Origin: Rhodoferax sp.
Lineage (GTDB): Bacteria; Pseudomonadota; Gammaproteobacteria; Burkholderiales; Burkholderiaceae_C
Direction: 5' to 3'
DNA length: 28,586 nt
NCBI GenBank assembly: GCA_020048795.1
Contig: JAIFMA010000094.1
Location: 1-28,586 of the forward strand
Part shown: one piece after another, positions 8,065 through 16,276 of the stretch
Numbering within the stretch: position 1 is the stretch's first letter
Layout of the letters: the number at the start of each line of letters is the position of its first letter
Program-made: the position numbers and the translations under genes
The notes under the pieces: model-generated
Seen by the model: the letters and a program-made list of their open reading frames with translations, nothing else
The model's database searches: none
What the model was told of the DNA's origin: nothing

Positions 8065-9870
8065 ATGACTGCAACTTCCAAACTCTCCAAACGCAAATTC
8101 GATGTTGTTATCGTTGGTGCTGGCGGTGCCGGTATGAGCGCATCACTGCAATTGGCCAATGCCGGCCTCAATGTCGCCGTGCTCTCCAAAGTGTTCCCGA
8201 CACGCTCGCATACCGTTGCCGCACAGGGCGGTATTGGTGCTAGCCTGGGAAACATGGCCGAGGACAATTGGCATTTCCATTTCTACGACACCGTCAAAGG
8301 GTCTGACTGGCTGGGTGACCAGGATGCGATCGAATTCATGTGCCGCGAAGCGCCCAAGGTTGTATATGAACTTGAGCACTTTGGCATGCCGTTTGACCGC
8401 AATCCTGATGGTACGATTTATCAGCGACCGTTTGGTGGCCATTCCAGCAATTATGGTGAAAAGCCGGTGCAACGCGCTTGCGCCGCTGCTGACCGCACTG
8501 GTCATGCCATGCTGCACACGCTGTACCAGCAAAATGTCAAAGCGCGAACCAATTTCTTTGTCGAGTGGATGGCGCTGGACTTGATTCGTGATGCAGAGGG
8601 TGATGTGGTCGGTGTCACCGCGCTTGAGATGGAAACTGGTGAGATACACATCCTGCAAGCCAAGAGCGTGATGATGGCCTCTGGCGGCGCGGGTCGCATT
8701 TTTGCTGCCTCCACCAATGCCTTTATCAATACCGGTGACGGGCTTGGCATGGCCGCTCGCGCAGGCATCCCATTGCAGGACATGGAATTCTGGCAATTTC
8801 ACCCAACAGGTGTGGCTGGAGCCGGTGTGCTTCTGACTGAAGGTTGCCGTGGTGAAGGAGCCATTTTGCGCAACAGCAACGGCGAGCGTTTCATGGAACG
8901 TTATGCACCAACAATGAAAGACTTGGCACCACGCGACTTTGTCTCACGCTGCATGGACCAAGAAATCAAGGAAGGTCGTGGTTGCGGCCCCAACAAGAGT
9001 TACATCAACCTGGATATGACGCACTTGGGGGCTGAAACCATCGCCTTGCGACTGCCAAGCGTTCAGGAAATTGGCCACAACTTTGCCAATGTTGACATCA
9101 CCAAGGAACCCATTCCAGTCATTCCTACCAACCACTACCAGATGGGCGGCATCCCCAGCAGTATCAGTGGTCAGGTCGTGGCCCCGGATGGCGCGGGCAC
9201 ACAAAAGGTGGTGAATGGTCTGTACGCGGTTGGCGAGTGCTCATGCGTCAGCGTCCATGGTGCCAACCGCCTGGGCACCAACTCCTTGCTTGACATTGTG
9301 GTTTTTGGACGCGCAGCAGGCCTGCATATCATTGAATTCAACAACCAGAACAAAGAACACAAGTCAATTCCAGCCAACGCGGCGGACATCTCGCTTGAAC
9401 GCCTGAACCGATTGAATGCCGCCGCCACAGGGGAGTATGCCCAGGTGGTGGCTGGTGACATCCGCGACACCATGCAACAACATGCCAGCGTGTTTCGCAC
9501 TCAGGTCAGCATGGACGAGGGTGTGGTCAAGATCGCCAAATTGCGCCAACGTGTCAATGACATCAAACTGTCCGACAAATCTCATATCTTCAACACCGAA
9601 CGTATCGAAGCCCTCGAGGTCGAAAACATGATTGAGGTCGCCCAGTCAACCATGGTGTCGGCAGCGGCTCGCCGTGAATGCCGTGGTGCCCACAGTGTGA
9701 TGGATTATGATCGTCCAGCCGATGACCCCAACTGTCCTTTGGGACGTGATGATACAAATTGGCTCAAACACACGATGTGGCATAGTGCCACCAACAGCCT
9801 TAGCTACAAGCCAGTGGTTCTCACGCCTCTGACGGTGGACTCAGTGCCTCCAAAAATCCGTACCTTCTGA
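8065..9870 (+). CDS. sdhA: Succinate dehydrogenase flavoprotein subunit
   Basis: The catalytic subunit of complex II (601 residues) oxidises succinate to fumarate at the inner face of the membrane. The FAD Rossmann motif VIVGAGGAGMSASLQLA is at 15-31. Covalent flavin attachment is expected at H49 in PTRSHTVAAQGG. The substrate region QFHPTGV is near 243-249 and HGANRLGTNSLLD near 398-410. The C-terminal Arg/His-rich domain contains ARRECRGAHS and ends VPPKIRTF as expected. Length and motifs are normal with no internal lesion. The ribosome site is weak. It is the third gene of the sdh operon, with SdhB following after 52 bp. Confidence 0.97.
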   Translation: MTATSKLSKRKFDVVIVGAGGAGMSASLQLANAGLNVAVLSKVFPTRSHTVAAQGGIGASLGNMAEDNWHFHFYDTVKGSDWLGDQDAIEFMCREAPKVVYELEHFGMPFDRNPDGTIYQRPFGGHSSNYGEKPVQRACAAADRTGHAMLHTLYQQNVKARTNFFVEWMALDLIRDAEGDVVGVTALEMETGEIHILQAKSVMMASGGAGRIFAASTNAFINTGDGLGMAARAGIPLQDMEFWQFHPTGVAGAGVLLTEGCRGEGAILRNSNGERFMERYAPTMKDLAPRDFVSRCMDQEIKEGRGCGPNKSYINLDMTHLGAETIALRLPSVQEIGHNFANVDITKEPIPVIPTNHYQMGGIPSSISGQVVAPDGAGTQKVVNGLYAVGECSCVSVHGANRLGTNSLLDIVVFGRAAGLHIIEFNNQNKEHKSIPANAADISLERLNRLNAAATGEYAQVVAGDIRDTMQQHASVFRTQVSMDEGVVKIAKLRQRVNDIKLSDKSHIFNTERIEALEVENMIEVAQSTMVSAAARRECRGAHSVMDYDRPADDPNCPLGRDDTNWLKHTMWHSATNSLSYKPVVLTPLTVDSVPPKIRTF

Positions 9871-9922
9871 TATTTGCAGAACCGCTGTTTGACGCAGTTC
9901 CCAACCGTTTTGAAAGCAAATC

Positions 9923-10627
9923 ATGGCTAAACGCACGATCCAAATTTACCGCTACAACCCAGATACTGACAGCAAACCGTACATGCAGACTATTGAAGTC
10001 GAGCTTGACGGCAGTGAACGCATGCTACTGGACGTTTTGACTAAACTCAAGGCGACCGACCCCACCATTTCGTACCGACGTTCGTGCCGCGAAGGCATTT
10101 GTGGCTCAGACGCGATGAACATCAATGGTAAAAATGGCTTGGCATGCTTGGTCAACATGCGTACATTGCCTGACACCATCGTTCTGAAGCCGCTGCCTGG
10201 CCTGCCGGTGGTGCGTGATTTGATCGTGGACATGACGCTGTTCTTCAAGCAATACCATTCGATCAAACCGTATCTGGTCAATGACACGCGCCCACCGGAA
10301 AAAGAGCGCCTGCAAAGCCCCGAAGAGCGCGATGAACTGAACGGTTTATACGAGTGCATCCTGTGTGCCAGTTGCTCCACGAGTTGCCCGGTATTCTGGT
10401 GGAACCCGGACAAATTCGTCGGTCCCGCCGGCTTGCTACAGGCCTACCGCTTCATTGCCGACAGCCGCGATGAGGCAACCAGCGAGCGCCTCGATAACTT
10501 GGAAGACCCATACCGACTGTTCCGCTGCACCACCATCATGAACTGCGTCGACGTGTGCCCGAAAGGTTTGAACCCCACGGCTGCCATCGGAAAGATCAAA
10601 GAGTTGATGGTGCGCCGCGCCATCTGA
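9923..10627 (+). CDS. sdhB: Succinate dehydrogenase iron-sulfur subunit
   Basis: The 234-residue electron-transfer subunit of complex II links SdhA flavin to the membrane quinone. The [2Fe-2S] ligands are C55, C60, D63 and C75 (SCREGICGSD ... GLAC), with Asp at the third position as in E. coli. The [4Fe-4S]/[3Fe-4S] ligands come from CILCASCSTSC (C145, C148, C151, C155) and from C202, C208 and C212 (CTTIMNCVDVCP). The quinone-site tryptophans are in PVFWWNPD. Length is normal. sdhE begins 9 bp after the stop. Confidence 0.97.
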   Translation: MAKRTIQIYRYNPDTDSKPYMQTIEVELDGSERMLLDVLTKLKATDPTISYRRSCREGICGSDAMNINGKNGLACLVNMRTLPDTIVLKPLPGLPVVRDLIVDMTLFFKQYHSIKPYLVNDTRPPEKERLQSPEERDELNGLYECILCASCSTSCPVFWWNPDKFVGPAGLLQAYRFIADSRDEATSERLDNLEDPYRLFRCTTIMNCVDVCPKGLNPTAAIGKIKELMVRRAI

Positions 10628-10636
10628 CCCTTGTCC

Positions 10637-10936
10637 ATGGAACACCGAGCAGCTCTCTTGCCTGATGGTCTGGTTGATGAAAGAACCCTGAGCAGACTCA
10701 AGTGGCGATGTCGGCGTGGTTTACTGGAAAACGATCTTTTCATTGACCGTTTTTTTCATCGGTTTGAATCCAGTCTGACTGTCAAGCAAGCGCAAGGTCT
10801 GAACGATCTGATGGCATTGAGTGACAACGATCTACTTGACTTGAACTTGGGTCGCAAGACGCTGGTACAAGTGCAGCCAGATCTGGTGCGTGAAGATATC
10901 TCTGAAGTTTTGAATATGTTGCGAGCAACCCCCTGA
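10637..10936 (+). CDS. sdhE: FAD assembly factor for succinate dehydrogenase
   Basis: SdhE (YgfY/Sdh5 family) is a small five-helix cytoplasmic protein that promotes covalent flavinylation of SdhA. The 99-residue product has the family's key motif as RRGLLENDLF (RGxxE type). The helix-rich remainder ends in DLNLGRKTLVQVQPDL and EVLNMLR. ATG 10637 is used; a TTG six bases earlier is possible. No ribosome site is visible, so translation is probably coupled to sdhB, whose stop is 9 bp upstream. Its place inside the sdh operon fits its role. Confidence 0.9.
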   Translation: MEHRAALLPDGLVDERTLSRLKWRCRRGLLENDLFIDRFFHRFESSLTVKQAQGLNDLMALSDNDLLDLNLGRKTLVQVQPDLVREDISEVLNMLRATP

Positions 10937-10945
10937 AAGGTCGAT

Positions 10946-12256
10946 ATGAAATTAACGGAAAACAAAGCCACTCTGTCGTTTAGTAACGGCAGCCCCAGCG
11001 TTGACTTGCCTGTTTATCAAGGCAGCATTGGGCCAGATGTCATCGACATCCGCAAGCTTTACGCCCAAACCGGCATGTTCACCTATGACCCGGGCTTTCT
11101 GTCAACCGCCGCCTGCCAATCGGCCATCACCTACATCGACGGAGACAAGGGCGAGTTGCTGTATCGTGGCTACCCGATCGAACAATTGGCCACGCAATGC
11201 GACTACCTTGATACCTGCTACCTGCTGTTAAAAGGCGAATTGCCCAAACAGAAAGAACGTAGCGACTTTCACAAACTCGTGCTCCACCACACCATGATCA
11301 ACGAGCAGATGCAGTTCTTCCTGCGCGGTTTCCGTCGTGATGCACACCCGATGGCCGTACTGACGGGCCTGGTGGGGGCTTTGTCCGCTTTTTACCACGA
11401 CAGCACCGACATCAACAACCCTGAGCACCGTGATGTCGCCGCGATTCGCCTGATTGCGAAGATGCCCACATTGGTCGCCATGGCCTACAAATATGGCGTC
11501 GGTCAGCCCTACATGTACCCGCGCAATGACCTGAGCTACGCCGGCAACTTCTTGCGCATGATGTTTGGCACACCCTGTGAAGACTACAAGGTGAACCCAG
11601 TGCTTGAACGGGCCCTGGACCGCATCTTTATCCTGCACGCTGACCATGAGCAAAACGCCTCAACCTCCACGGTTCGCTTGTGCGGATCGTCGGGTACCAA
11701 CCCGTTTGCGGCGATTGCTGCCGGTGTCGCCTGCCTGTGGGGCCCGGCACACGGTGGTGCCAATGAAGCCTGCCTGAACATGCTTGAAGACATCCAGCGC
11801 CAGGGCGGTGTGGAAAAAGTCGGCCAGTTTATGGAGCAAGTGAAGGACAAAAATTCCGGAGTCAAGCTCATGGGTTTTGGTCACCGCGTGTATAAAAACT
11901 ACGACCCGCGTGCCAAACTTATGCAGGAAACCTGCGATGAAGTTCTGGCTGAATTGGGTCTGGAAAACGACCCACTGTTCAGACTGGCCAAGGAATTGGA
12001 GAAAATTGCGCTGGAAGATGATTATTTCGTTCAACGCAAGCTTTACCCGAATGTGGACTTCTATTCCGGCATTGTTCAGCGCGCCATCGGCATTCCGGTC
12101 AACCTGTTTACCGGCATCTTCGCCCTCGCCCGCACCATAGGCTGGATTGCCCAGTTGAACGAAATGATCAGCGATCCCGAATACAAGATCGGGCGGCCAC
12201 GTCAGTTGTTCACGGGTGCCGTTGCTCGCAACGTCAAGCCGGTGTCCGAACGCTAA
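10946..12256 (+). CDS. gltA: Citrate synthase (type II)
   Basis: Citrate synthase condenses acetyl-CoA and oxaloacetate to citrate, the entry step of the TCA cycle. At 436 residues it is the long, NADH-sensitive hexameric type rather than the short archaeal/Gram-positive type. The catalytic triad is visible as H269 (GPAHGGANE), H313 (GFGHRVYKNYDPR) and D371 (NVDFYSGIVQ). The HADHEQNASTSTVRLCGSSG loop is at 231-250. ATG 10946 has AAAGG upstream. It is last in the sdh operon, 9 bp after sdhE, and is closed by a strong terminator. Confidence 0.97.
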   Translation: MKLTENKATLSFSNGSPSVDLPVYQGSIGPDVIDIRKLYAQTGMFTYDPGFLSTAACQSAITYIDGDKGELLYRGYPIEQLATQCDYLDTCYLLLKGELPKQKERSDFHKLVLHHTMINEQMQFFLRGFRRDAHPMAVLTGLVGALSAFYHDSTDINNPEHRDVAAIRLIAKMPTLVAMAYKYGVGQPYMYPRNDLSYAGNFLRMMFGTPCEDYKVNPVLERALDRIFILHADHEQNASTSTVRLCGSSGTNPFAAIAAGVACLWGPAHGGANEACLNMLEDIQRQGGVEKVGQFMEQVKDKNSGVKLMGFGHRVYKNYDPRAKLMQETCDEVLAELGLENDPLFRLAKELEKIALEDDYFVQRKLYPNVDFYSGIVQRAIGIPVNLFTGIFALARTIGWIAQLNEMISDPEYKIGRPRQLFTGAVARNVKPVSER

Positions 12257-12273
12257 AGTCTGCTGTTCACGCA

Positions 12274-12308
12274 ACGCCCGCCGGCTGGCAACACCGGCGG
12301 GCGTTTTT
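12274..12308 (+). terminator. Rho-independent terminator after gltA
   Basis: An 11-bp perfect stem (ACGCCCGCCGG at 12274-12284, CCGGCGGGCGT at 12294-12304) with a 9-nt loop is followed by TTTTT. It lies 18 nt after the gltA stop and ends the sdhCDABE-gltA transcript. Confidence 0.92.
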
Positions 12309-12358
12309 ACATCGCGAGCCGTCTAAAATCGGTTTCCCCAATACACACCTGCCGCAGC

Positions 12359-13822
12359 ATGGAAACACAACCGCACGCACGTACCTTGTACGACAAGCTC
12401 TGGGATGAACATGTCATTCACACGGAAGAAGATGGCACTGCCCTTCTCTACATTGATCGGCATCTGGTGCATGAGGTCACCAGCCCCCAGGCCTTTGAAG
12501 GACTAAGGCAATCCGGTCGCAAGGTTTGGCGCGTGAGTTCCATTGTTGCCACCGCTGACCACAACACCCCCACCACCGGCTGGGAGCGGGGTTATGACGG
12601 CATCACCGACCCCACCAGCAAAGAGCAGGTGATGACACTCGATGCCAACATCAAGGAATACGGCGCGGCCGCGTATTTCCCGTTTTTATCTAAACGTCAA
12701 GGCATCGTCCATGTGATCGGCCCCGAAAACGGTGCCACCTTGCCAGGCATGACCGTGGTTTGCGGCGACTCGCACACATCCACCCATGGCGCTTTTGGTG
12801 CCTTGGCGCATGGCATTGGTACCAGTGAAGTCGAACACGTCATGGCCAGCCAAACCCTGTTGGCAAAAAAGGCCAAAAACATGTTGGTGCGTGTGGAAGG
12901 TAAGCTACCACACGGCTGCGGTGGAAAAGATATCGTCCTTGCCGTGATTGGCAAAATTGGTACCGCTGGCGGCACCGGCTACACCATCGAGTTCGGCGGC
13001 TCCGCCATCCGCACGCTCACTATGGAAGGTCGCATGACGGTCTGCAACATGGCTATTGAAGCCGGCGCTCGCGCTGGTTTGGTGGCGGTGGACGAGAAGA
13101 CCCTCCAGTACGTCAAGGGACGACCACTCGCCCCAGGGCACGGTGCTGCCAATGATGCTGCGGCTACCCTGGAGTGGGATCAGGCCGTCAGCTACTGGAA
13201 GACCTTGCATTCCGACAAGGGTGCACACTTCGACACCACCATCGAAATCGATGCCGCAGCACTGGTTCCGCAGGTCACATGGGGAACTTCGCCGGAAATG
13301 GTATTGGGCATCGACCAAGCCATTCCCGACCCAGACAAGGAAAAAGATGCCAACAAACGCAGCGCCATCGAGCGTGCCCTGGCCTATATGGGACTTGAAC
13401 CCGGCAAGCCACTGTGTGACCTGTATGTTGACAAGGTGTTCATTGGGTCTTGCACCAATAGTCGGATTGAGGACATGCGCGAAGCTGCGGCTGTGGTCAA
13501 GACACTGGGACGCAAAGTAGCATCCAATATACGTGTGGCGATGGTGGTGCCAGGCTCGGGTTTGGTCAAGGAACAGGCCGAGCGCGAGGGCTTGCACGAG
13601 ATCTTCAAGGCAGCCGGCTTTGAGTGGCGTGAACCCGGCTGCTCGATGTGTCTGGCCATGAATGCTGACCGGCTGGAGCCCGGTGAACGCTGCGCTTCGA
13701 CCAGTAACCGCAACTTTGAAGGCCGGCAAGGCGCAGGTGGGCGTACCCATCTGGTCAGCCCTGCGATGGCCGCCGCGGCCGCCGTTCATGGTCATTTTGT
13801 CGATGTCCGGAAATTTGTTTAA
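12359..13822 (+). CDS. leuC: 3-isopropylmalate dehydratase large subunit
   Basis: The 487-residue large subunit of isopropylmalate isomerase, an aconitase-fold [4Fe-4S] enzyme converting 2- to 3-isopropylmalate in leucine synthesis. Cluster ligands are C365 (IGSCTNSR), C428 and C431 (PGCSMCLAMN). Other family motifs are VVCGDSHTSTHGAFG at 133-147 and CASTSNRNFEGRQGAGGRTH near the end. Length is normal. The ribosome site before ATG 12359 is poor; a TAAAAT box at 12324-12329 could be a -10, but no good -35 accompanies it. It begins the cluster leuC - lipoprotein - leuD - ABM protein - leuB. leuA is not in the window. Confidence 0.97.
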   Translation: METQPHARTLYDKLWDEHVIHTEEDGTALLYIDRHLVHEVTSPQAFEGLRQSGRKVWRVSSIVATADHNTPTTGWERGYDGITDPTSKEQVMTLDANIKEYGAAAYFPFLSKRQGIVHVIGPENGATLPGMTVVCGDSHTSTHGAFGALAHGIGTSEVEHVMASQTLLAKKAKNMLVRVEGKLPHGCGGKDIVLAVIGKIGTAGGTGYTIEFGGSAIRTLTMEGRMTVCNMAIEAGARAGLVAVDEKTLQYVKGRPLAPGHGAANDAAATLEWDQAVSYWKTLHSDKGAHFDTTIEIDAAALVPQVTWGTSPEMVLGIDQAIPDPDKEKDANKRSAIERALAYMGLEPGKPLCDLYVDKVFIGSCTNSRIEDMREAAAVVKTLGRKVASNIRVAMVVPGSGLVKEQAEREGLHEIFKAAGFEWREPGCSMCLAMNADRLEPGERCASTSNRNFEGRQGAGGRTHLVSPAMAAAAAVHGHFVDVRKFV

Positions 13823-13843
13823 ACCCGTCCTGAGGTACTCTTG

Positions 13844-13972
13844 ATGAAAACACTGACTGCATTGCTGATAGTGGCAAGCCTGCTGGTCCTGACTGGCTGC
13901 AACACTGTCAAAGGCGTGGGACAAGACATTCAAAAAGCCGGCTCTGCCATTGAAGGCGCGGCCAAGAAGTAA
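13844..13972 (+). CDS. Entericidin EcnA/B-family lipoprotein
   Basis: A 42-residue small lipoprotein with a short basic N-terminus (MKTL), a hydrophobic stretch and the lipobox LTGC, so C19 is the expected lipidated residue after signal peptidase II cleavage. The mature part (NTVKGVGQDIQKAGSAIEGAAKK) is the amphipathic helix pattern of entericidin A/B. In E. coli, EcnA/EcnB form an antidote/toxin pair linked to lysis in stationary phase; in many betaproteobacteria single copies occur without known function. ATG 13844 has TGAGG upstream at 9-10 nt spacing. It sits between leuC (21 bp) and leuD (11 bp), so it is probably co-transcribed with the leucine genes. No partner entericidin is nearby. 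Confidence 0.85.
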   Translation: MKTLTALLIVASLLVLTGCNTVKGVGQDIQKAGSAIEGAAKK

Positions 13973-13983
13973 GCGGGAAAGCC

Positions 13984-14634
13984 ATGCAAAAATTCACCTT
14001 GCTCAAAGGGCTGGTTGCCCCCATGGATCGGGAAAACGTCGATACCGATGCCATCATCCCGAAGCAATTTCTCAAATCCATCCGCAAAACCGGGTTTGGC
14101 CAAAACTTGTTTGACGAGTGGCGTTACCGGGATGCCGGTTACCCCGGGCAAGACCCCGCGAGCCGCCAACCCAACCCCGACTTTGTACTCAACCAACCGC
14201 GTTACCGGGGTGCATCGATCCTGTTGGCACGCAAAAATTTTGGCTGCGGCTCATCGCGCGAACATGCGCCGTGGGCGCTGGACCAGTTCGGCTTTCGTGC
14301 CATCATTGCCTCCAGCTACGCTGACATTTTCTTTAACAACAGCTTCAAGAACGGCCTGCTGCCGATTGTGCTTGGCGAGACTGAATTGGGGCAGTTGTTC
14401 GACGAGGTGGCGGCCTTTCCCGGCTACACCCTGACGGTGGATCTGGAGCGGCAGGTGGTCGTCAAGCCAGACGGCGTCGAGTTGCCATTTGATGTGCAGC
14501 CGTTTCGCAAATACTGCCTGCTCAATGGTTTTGATGACATCGGCCTGACGCTGCGCCATGCGGACAAGATCAAGGCCTTCGAAGCCGAACGTTTGGTACA
14601 AAAACCGTGGCTTGCGCGCACCATGGTGAGCTAA
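13984..14634 (+). CDS. leuD: 3-isopropylmalate dehydratase small subunit
   Basis: The 216-residue swivel-domain partner of LeuC; both are required for isopropylmalate isomerase activity. Conserved stretches are MDRENVDTDAIIPKQFL at 18-34, the substrate-loop motif GCGSSREHAPWALDQFGF near 86-103 and NSFKNGLLPIVL. The length is typical of proteobacterial LeuD. ATG 13984 follows a GCGGGAAAG stretch and lies 11 bp after the entericidin-like gene. The next gene starts only 5 bp after its stop. Confidence 0.96.
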   Translation: MQKFTLLKGLVAPMDRENVDTDAIIPKQFLKSIRKTGFGQNLFDEWRYRDAGYPGQDPASRQPNPDFVLNQPRYRGASILLARKNFGCGSSREHAPWALDQFGFRAIIASSYADIFFNNSFKNGLLPIVLGETELGQLFDEVAAFPGYTLTVDLERQVVVKPDGVELPFDVQPFRKYCLLNGFDDIGLTLRHADKIKAFEAERLVQKPWLARTMVS

Positions 14635-14639
14635 AGCGT

Positions 14640-14972
14640 ATGCGCGACACATCCTTTGCGCACCTGCCAGATCCGCCCTACTACGCAGTGATTTTTTCAT
14701 CGCGTCGCGCGCTGGGTGACGCAGGTTACGGTGCCATGGGTGAGCGCATGGTCACATTGGCACAGAAACAGGCCGGCTTTTTGGGTGTGGAAAGCACGCG
14801 CGATGCAGAAGGCTTTGGCATCACCGTGTCCTATTGGACCGACGAGGCCAGTATCCGCGCCTGGAAGAACCATGCCGAACACCGCATAGCCCAGGAAACC
14901 GGCATGCAGGACTGGTACCAACATTACGAAACGCGCGTCGCCAAGGTCGAACGCGCCTACTCTCTCAAGTAA
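14640..14972 (+). CDS. ABM-superfamily (antibiotic biosynthesis monooxygenase-like) protein
   Basis: A 110-residue protein of the dimeric alpha/beta ABM fold, similar to YqjZ-type proteins. Visible signals are the first beta strand YYAVIFSSRR, the central VTLAQKQAGFLGVESTRD, GITVSYWTDEASIRAWKNH and the C-terminal WYQHYETRVAKVERAY. Members range from quinone monooxygenases to heme-degrading enzymes and many uncharacterised proteins, and nothing here fixes the substrate. Start ATG 14640 is preferred because an upstream in-frame start would overlap leuD by 28 bp. It is tightly packed between leuD (5 bp) and leuB (12 bp), so it is co-transcribed, but no role in leucine synthesis is known to me. 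Confidence 0.8.
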   Translation: MRDTSFAHLPDPPYYAVIFSSRRALGDAGYGAMGERMVTLAQKQAGFLGVESTRDAEGFGITVSYWTDEASIRAWKNHAEHRIAQETGMQDWYQHYETRVAKVERAYSLK

Positions 14973-14984
14973 ACAGGAACTCCT

Positions 14985-16052
14985 ATGAAAATTGCGGTGT
15001 TGCCGGGTGACGGCATTGGTACCGAAATTGTGGCCGAGGCCATCAAGGTTTTGAAGGCGCTGGACCTCAATTTTGAGATGGAAACCGCCCTCGTGGGCGG
15101 GGCGGCCTATGCGGCGCACGGCCACCCGCTACCCGAGTCCACCCTCAAGCTCGCCAAAGAGGCTGATGCCATTCTGTTTGGCGCTGTCGGCGACTGGAAA
15201 TATGACAATCTGGAACGGCGCTTGCGTCCTGAGCAAGCCATTTTGGGCTTGCGCAAGAACCTCGGCCTGTTCGCCAACTTCCGTCCGGCTATCTGTTACG
15301 AACAGCTCGTCGGTGCCTCCAGCCTGAAGCCCGAGTTGGTCGCCGGTCTGGATATCCTGATCATCCGTGAGTTGACGGGTGACATTTACTTTGGCCAGCC
15401 GCGCGGCCGGCGCATGGCAACCGACGGCCCCTTCCCTGGGGCCGAAGAGGCCTTTGACACCATGCGCTACAGCAGGCCCGAGGTTGAGAGAATTGCCCAC
15501 GTGGCATTTCAGGCTGCACGCAAGCGCAGCAAACGTGTCACCAGCGTCGATAAAGCCAATGTGCTGGAAACCTTCCAGTTCTGGAAAGATATCATCACTG
15601 AAGTCGGCCAACAATATCCGGACGTTTCGCTAGACCACATGTATGTGGACAACGCTGCCATGCAACTGGTCAAGGCACCGAAAAAGTTTGATGTCATCGT
15701 CACTGGCAACATGTTCGGCGACATCCTCTCGGATGAAGCCTCGATGCTGACCGGCTCGATCGGCATGTTGCCGTCTGCCAGCATGAACGCGAGCAACCAG
15801 GGCCTGTATGAGCCCAGTCACGGTAGCGCTCCAGATATTGCCGGAAAAGGCATTGCCAACCCACTGGCCACCATTTTGAGCGCTGCCATGATGCTGCGCT
15901 TCAGCCTGAATCAGGAGGCTGCGGCCCAGCGCATTGAAGCGGCGGTGCAAACCGTGCTGCAACAGGGTCTGCGCACCGCAGACATCTACAGCGAAGGAAC
16001 GACCCGTGTCTCCACAGTCGAGATGGGCAGCGCCGTCGTCAAGGCGCTGTAA
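14985..16052 (+). CDS. leuB: 3-isopropylmalate dehydrogenase
   Basis: LeuB (355 residues) oxidises and decarboxylates 3-isopropylmalate to 2-oxoisocaproate, the third specific step of leucine synthesis. It is an NAD- and Mg-dependent beta-decarboxylating dehydrogenase. Visible motifs are the N-terminal KIAVLPGDGIGTEIV, the substrate loop LRPEQAILGLRKNLGLFANF, RELTGDIYFG with the catalytic Tyr, VDKANVLETFQFW with the catalytic Lys, and the metal/NAD region GDILSDEASMLTGSIGMLPS plus EPSHGSAPDIAGKGIANP. ATG 14985 has AGGA upstream. It is the last leucine gene here; its 3' end appears to contain the -10 of a promoter for the asd leader region. Confidence 0.97.
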   Translation: MKIAVLPGDGIGTEIVAEAIKVLKALDLNFEMETALVGGAAYAAHGHPLPESTLKLAKEADAILFGAVGDWKYDNLERRLRPEQAILGLRKNLGLFANFRPAICYEQLVGASSLKPELVAGLDILIIRELTGDIYFGQPRGRRMATDGPFPGAEEAFDTMRYSRPEVERIAHVAFQAARKRSKRVTSVDKANVLETFQFWKDIITEVGQQYPDVSLDHMYVDNAAMQLVKAPKKFDVIVTGNMFGDILSDEASMLTGSIGMLPSASMNASNQGLYEPSHGSAPDIAGKGIANPLATILSAAMMLRFSLNQEAAAQRIEAAVQTVLQQGLRTADIYSEGTTRVSTVEMGSAVVKAL

Positions 16053-16062
16053 TACTTCGACT

Positions 16063-16068
16063 TACAAT
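16063..16068 (+). promoter_or_regulatory. Possible -10 box upstream of the asd leader
   Basis: TACAAT (16063-16068) starts 11 bp after the leuB stop and is a close sigma-70 -10 match. No good -35 box lies 16-18 bp upstream, where the sequence is leuB coding. A transcript from here would start near 16075, at the ATG of the Thr-rich frame, and carry about 200 nt of leader before asd. Confidence 0.35.
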
Positions 16069-16074
16069 GGGAAC

Positions 16075-16191
16075 ATGCACCGCGCTCAAATCACTCTTCA
16101 ACAGCAGGCAATAACCGCTTGTCGGGTAGCGCGTGTATGCGTTGCAGTGGTCGGGTCCGCTGTGACCAAAACGACAACCACGATTGGCTGA
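16075..16191 (+). CDS. Thr-rich 38-residue candidate leader peptide before asd
   Basis: A short frame starting ATG 16075 and ending TGA 16189-16191. Its product starts MHRAQITLQQ, has a middle part ACRVARVCVAVVGSAV and ends TKTTTTIG. Five of the last eight residues are Thr (codons ACC, ACG, ACA, ACC, ACG), and an Ile follows. That resembles the Thr/Ile-rich thrL leader peptide of enterobacteria in principle, not in sequence. The stop codon lies 4 nt before the first arm of a 12-bp hairpin. asd, the first common step toward threonine, methionine and lysine, follows 85 bp later. No ribosome site is visible, so it may be leaderless. The coding call is inference: it rests on composition and placement only. 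Confidence 0.4.
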   Translation: MHRAQITLQQQAITACRVARVCVAVVGSAVTKTTTTIG

Positions 16192-16195
16192 CTCA

Positions 16196-16234
16196 GCCCG
16201 GTTCGTCGTGCCCACCCGGCTTGACGAGCCGGGC
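16196..16234 (+). promoter_or_regulatory. Two mutually exclusive hairpins in the asd leader
   Basis: Hairpin A pairs GCCCGGTTCGTC (16196-16207) with GACGAGCCGGGC (16223-16234): 12 bp with one G-U and a 15-nt loop. Hairpin B pairs CCCGGCT (16215-16221) with AGCCGGG (16227-16233): 7 bp and a 5-nt loop. They share the 3' arm, so only one can form. GTCGGGT at 16150-16156 (and again at 16121-16127) could also pair with ACCCGGC at 16214-16220. No T-run follows, so this is not a standard intrinsic terminator. Confidence 0.45.
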
Positions 16235-16276
16235 AGATGAAATTCCCGTATTTCAACAATCTGAAAAGGCATTTGC

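Noticed and set aside
12306..12329. Possible leuC promoter (TTTACA and TAAAAT)
   Set aside because: The boxes are only 12 bp apart and overlap the gltA terminator; no acceptable -35 fits the TAAAAT box.
12905..13933. Open frame of 342 codons on the minus strand
   Set aside because: It is antisense to leuC, whose full-length protein and cluster cysteines are clear; the minus product has no family features.
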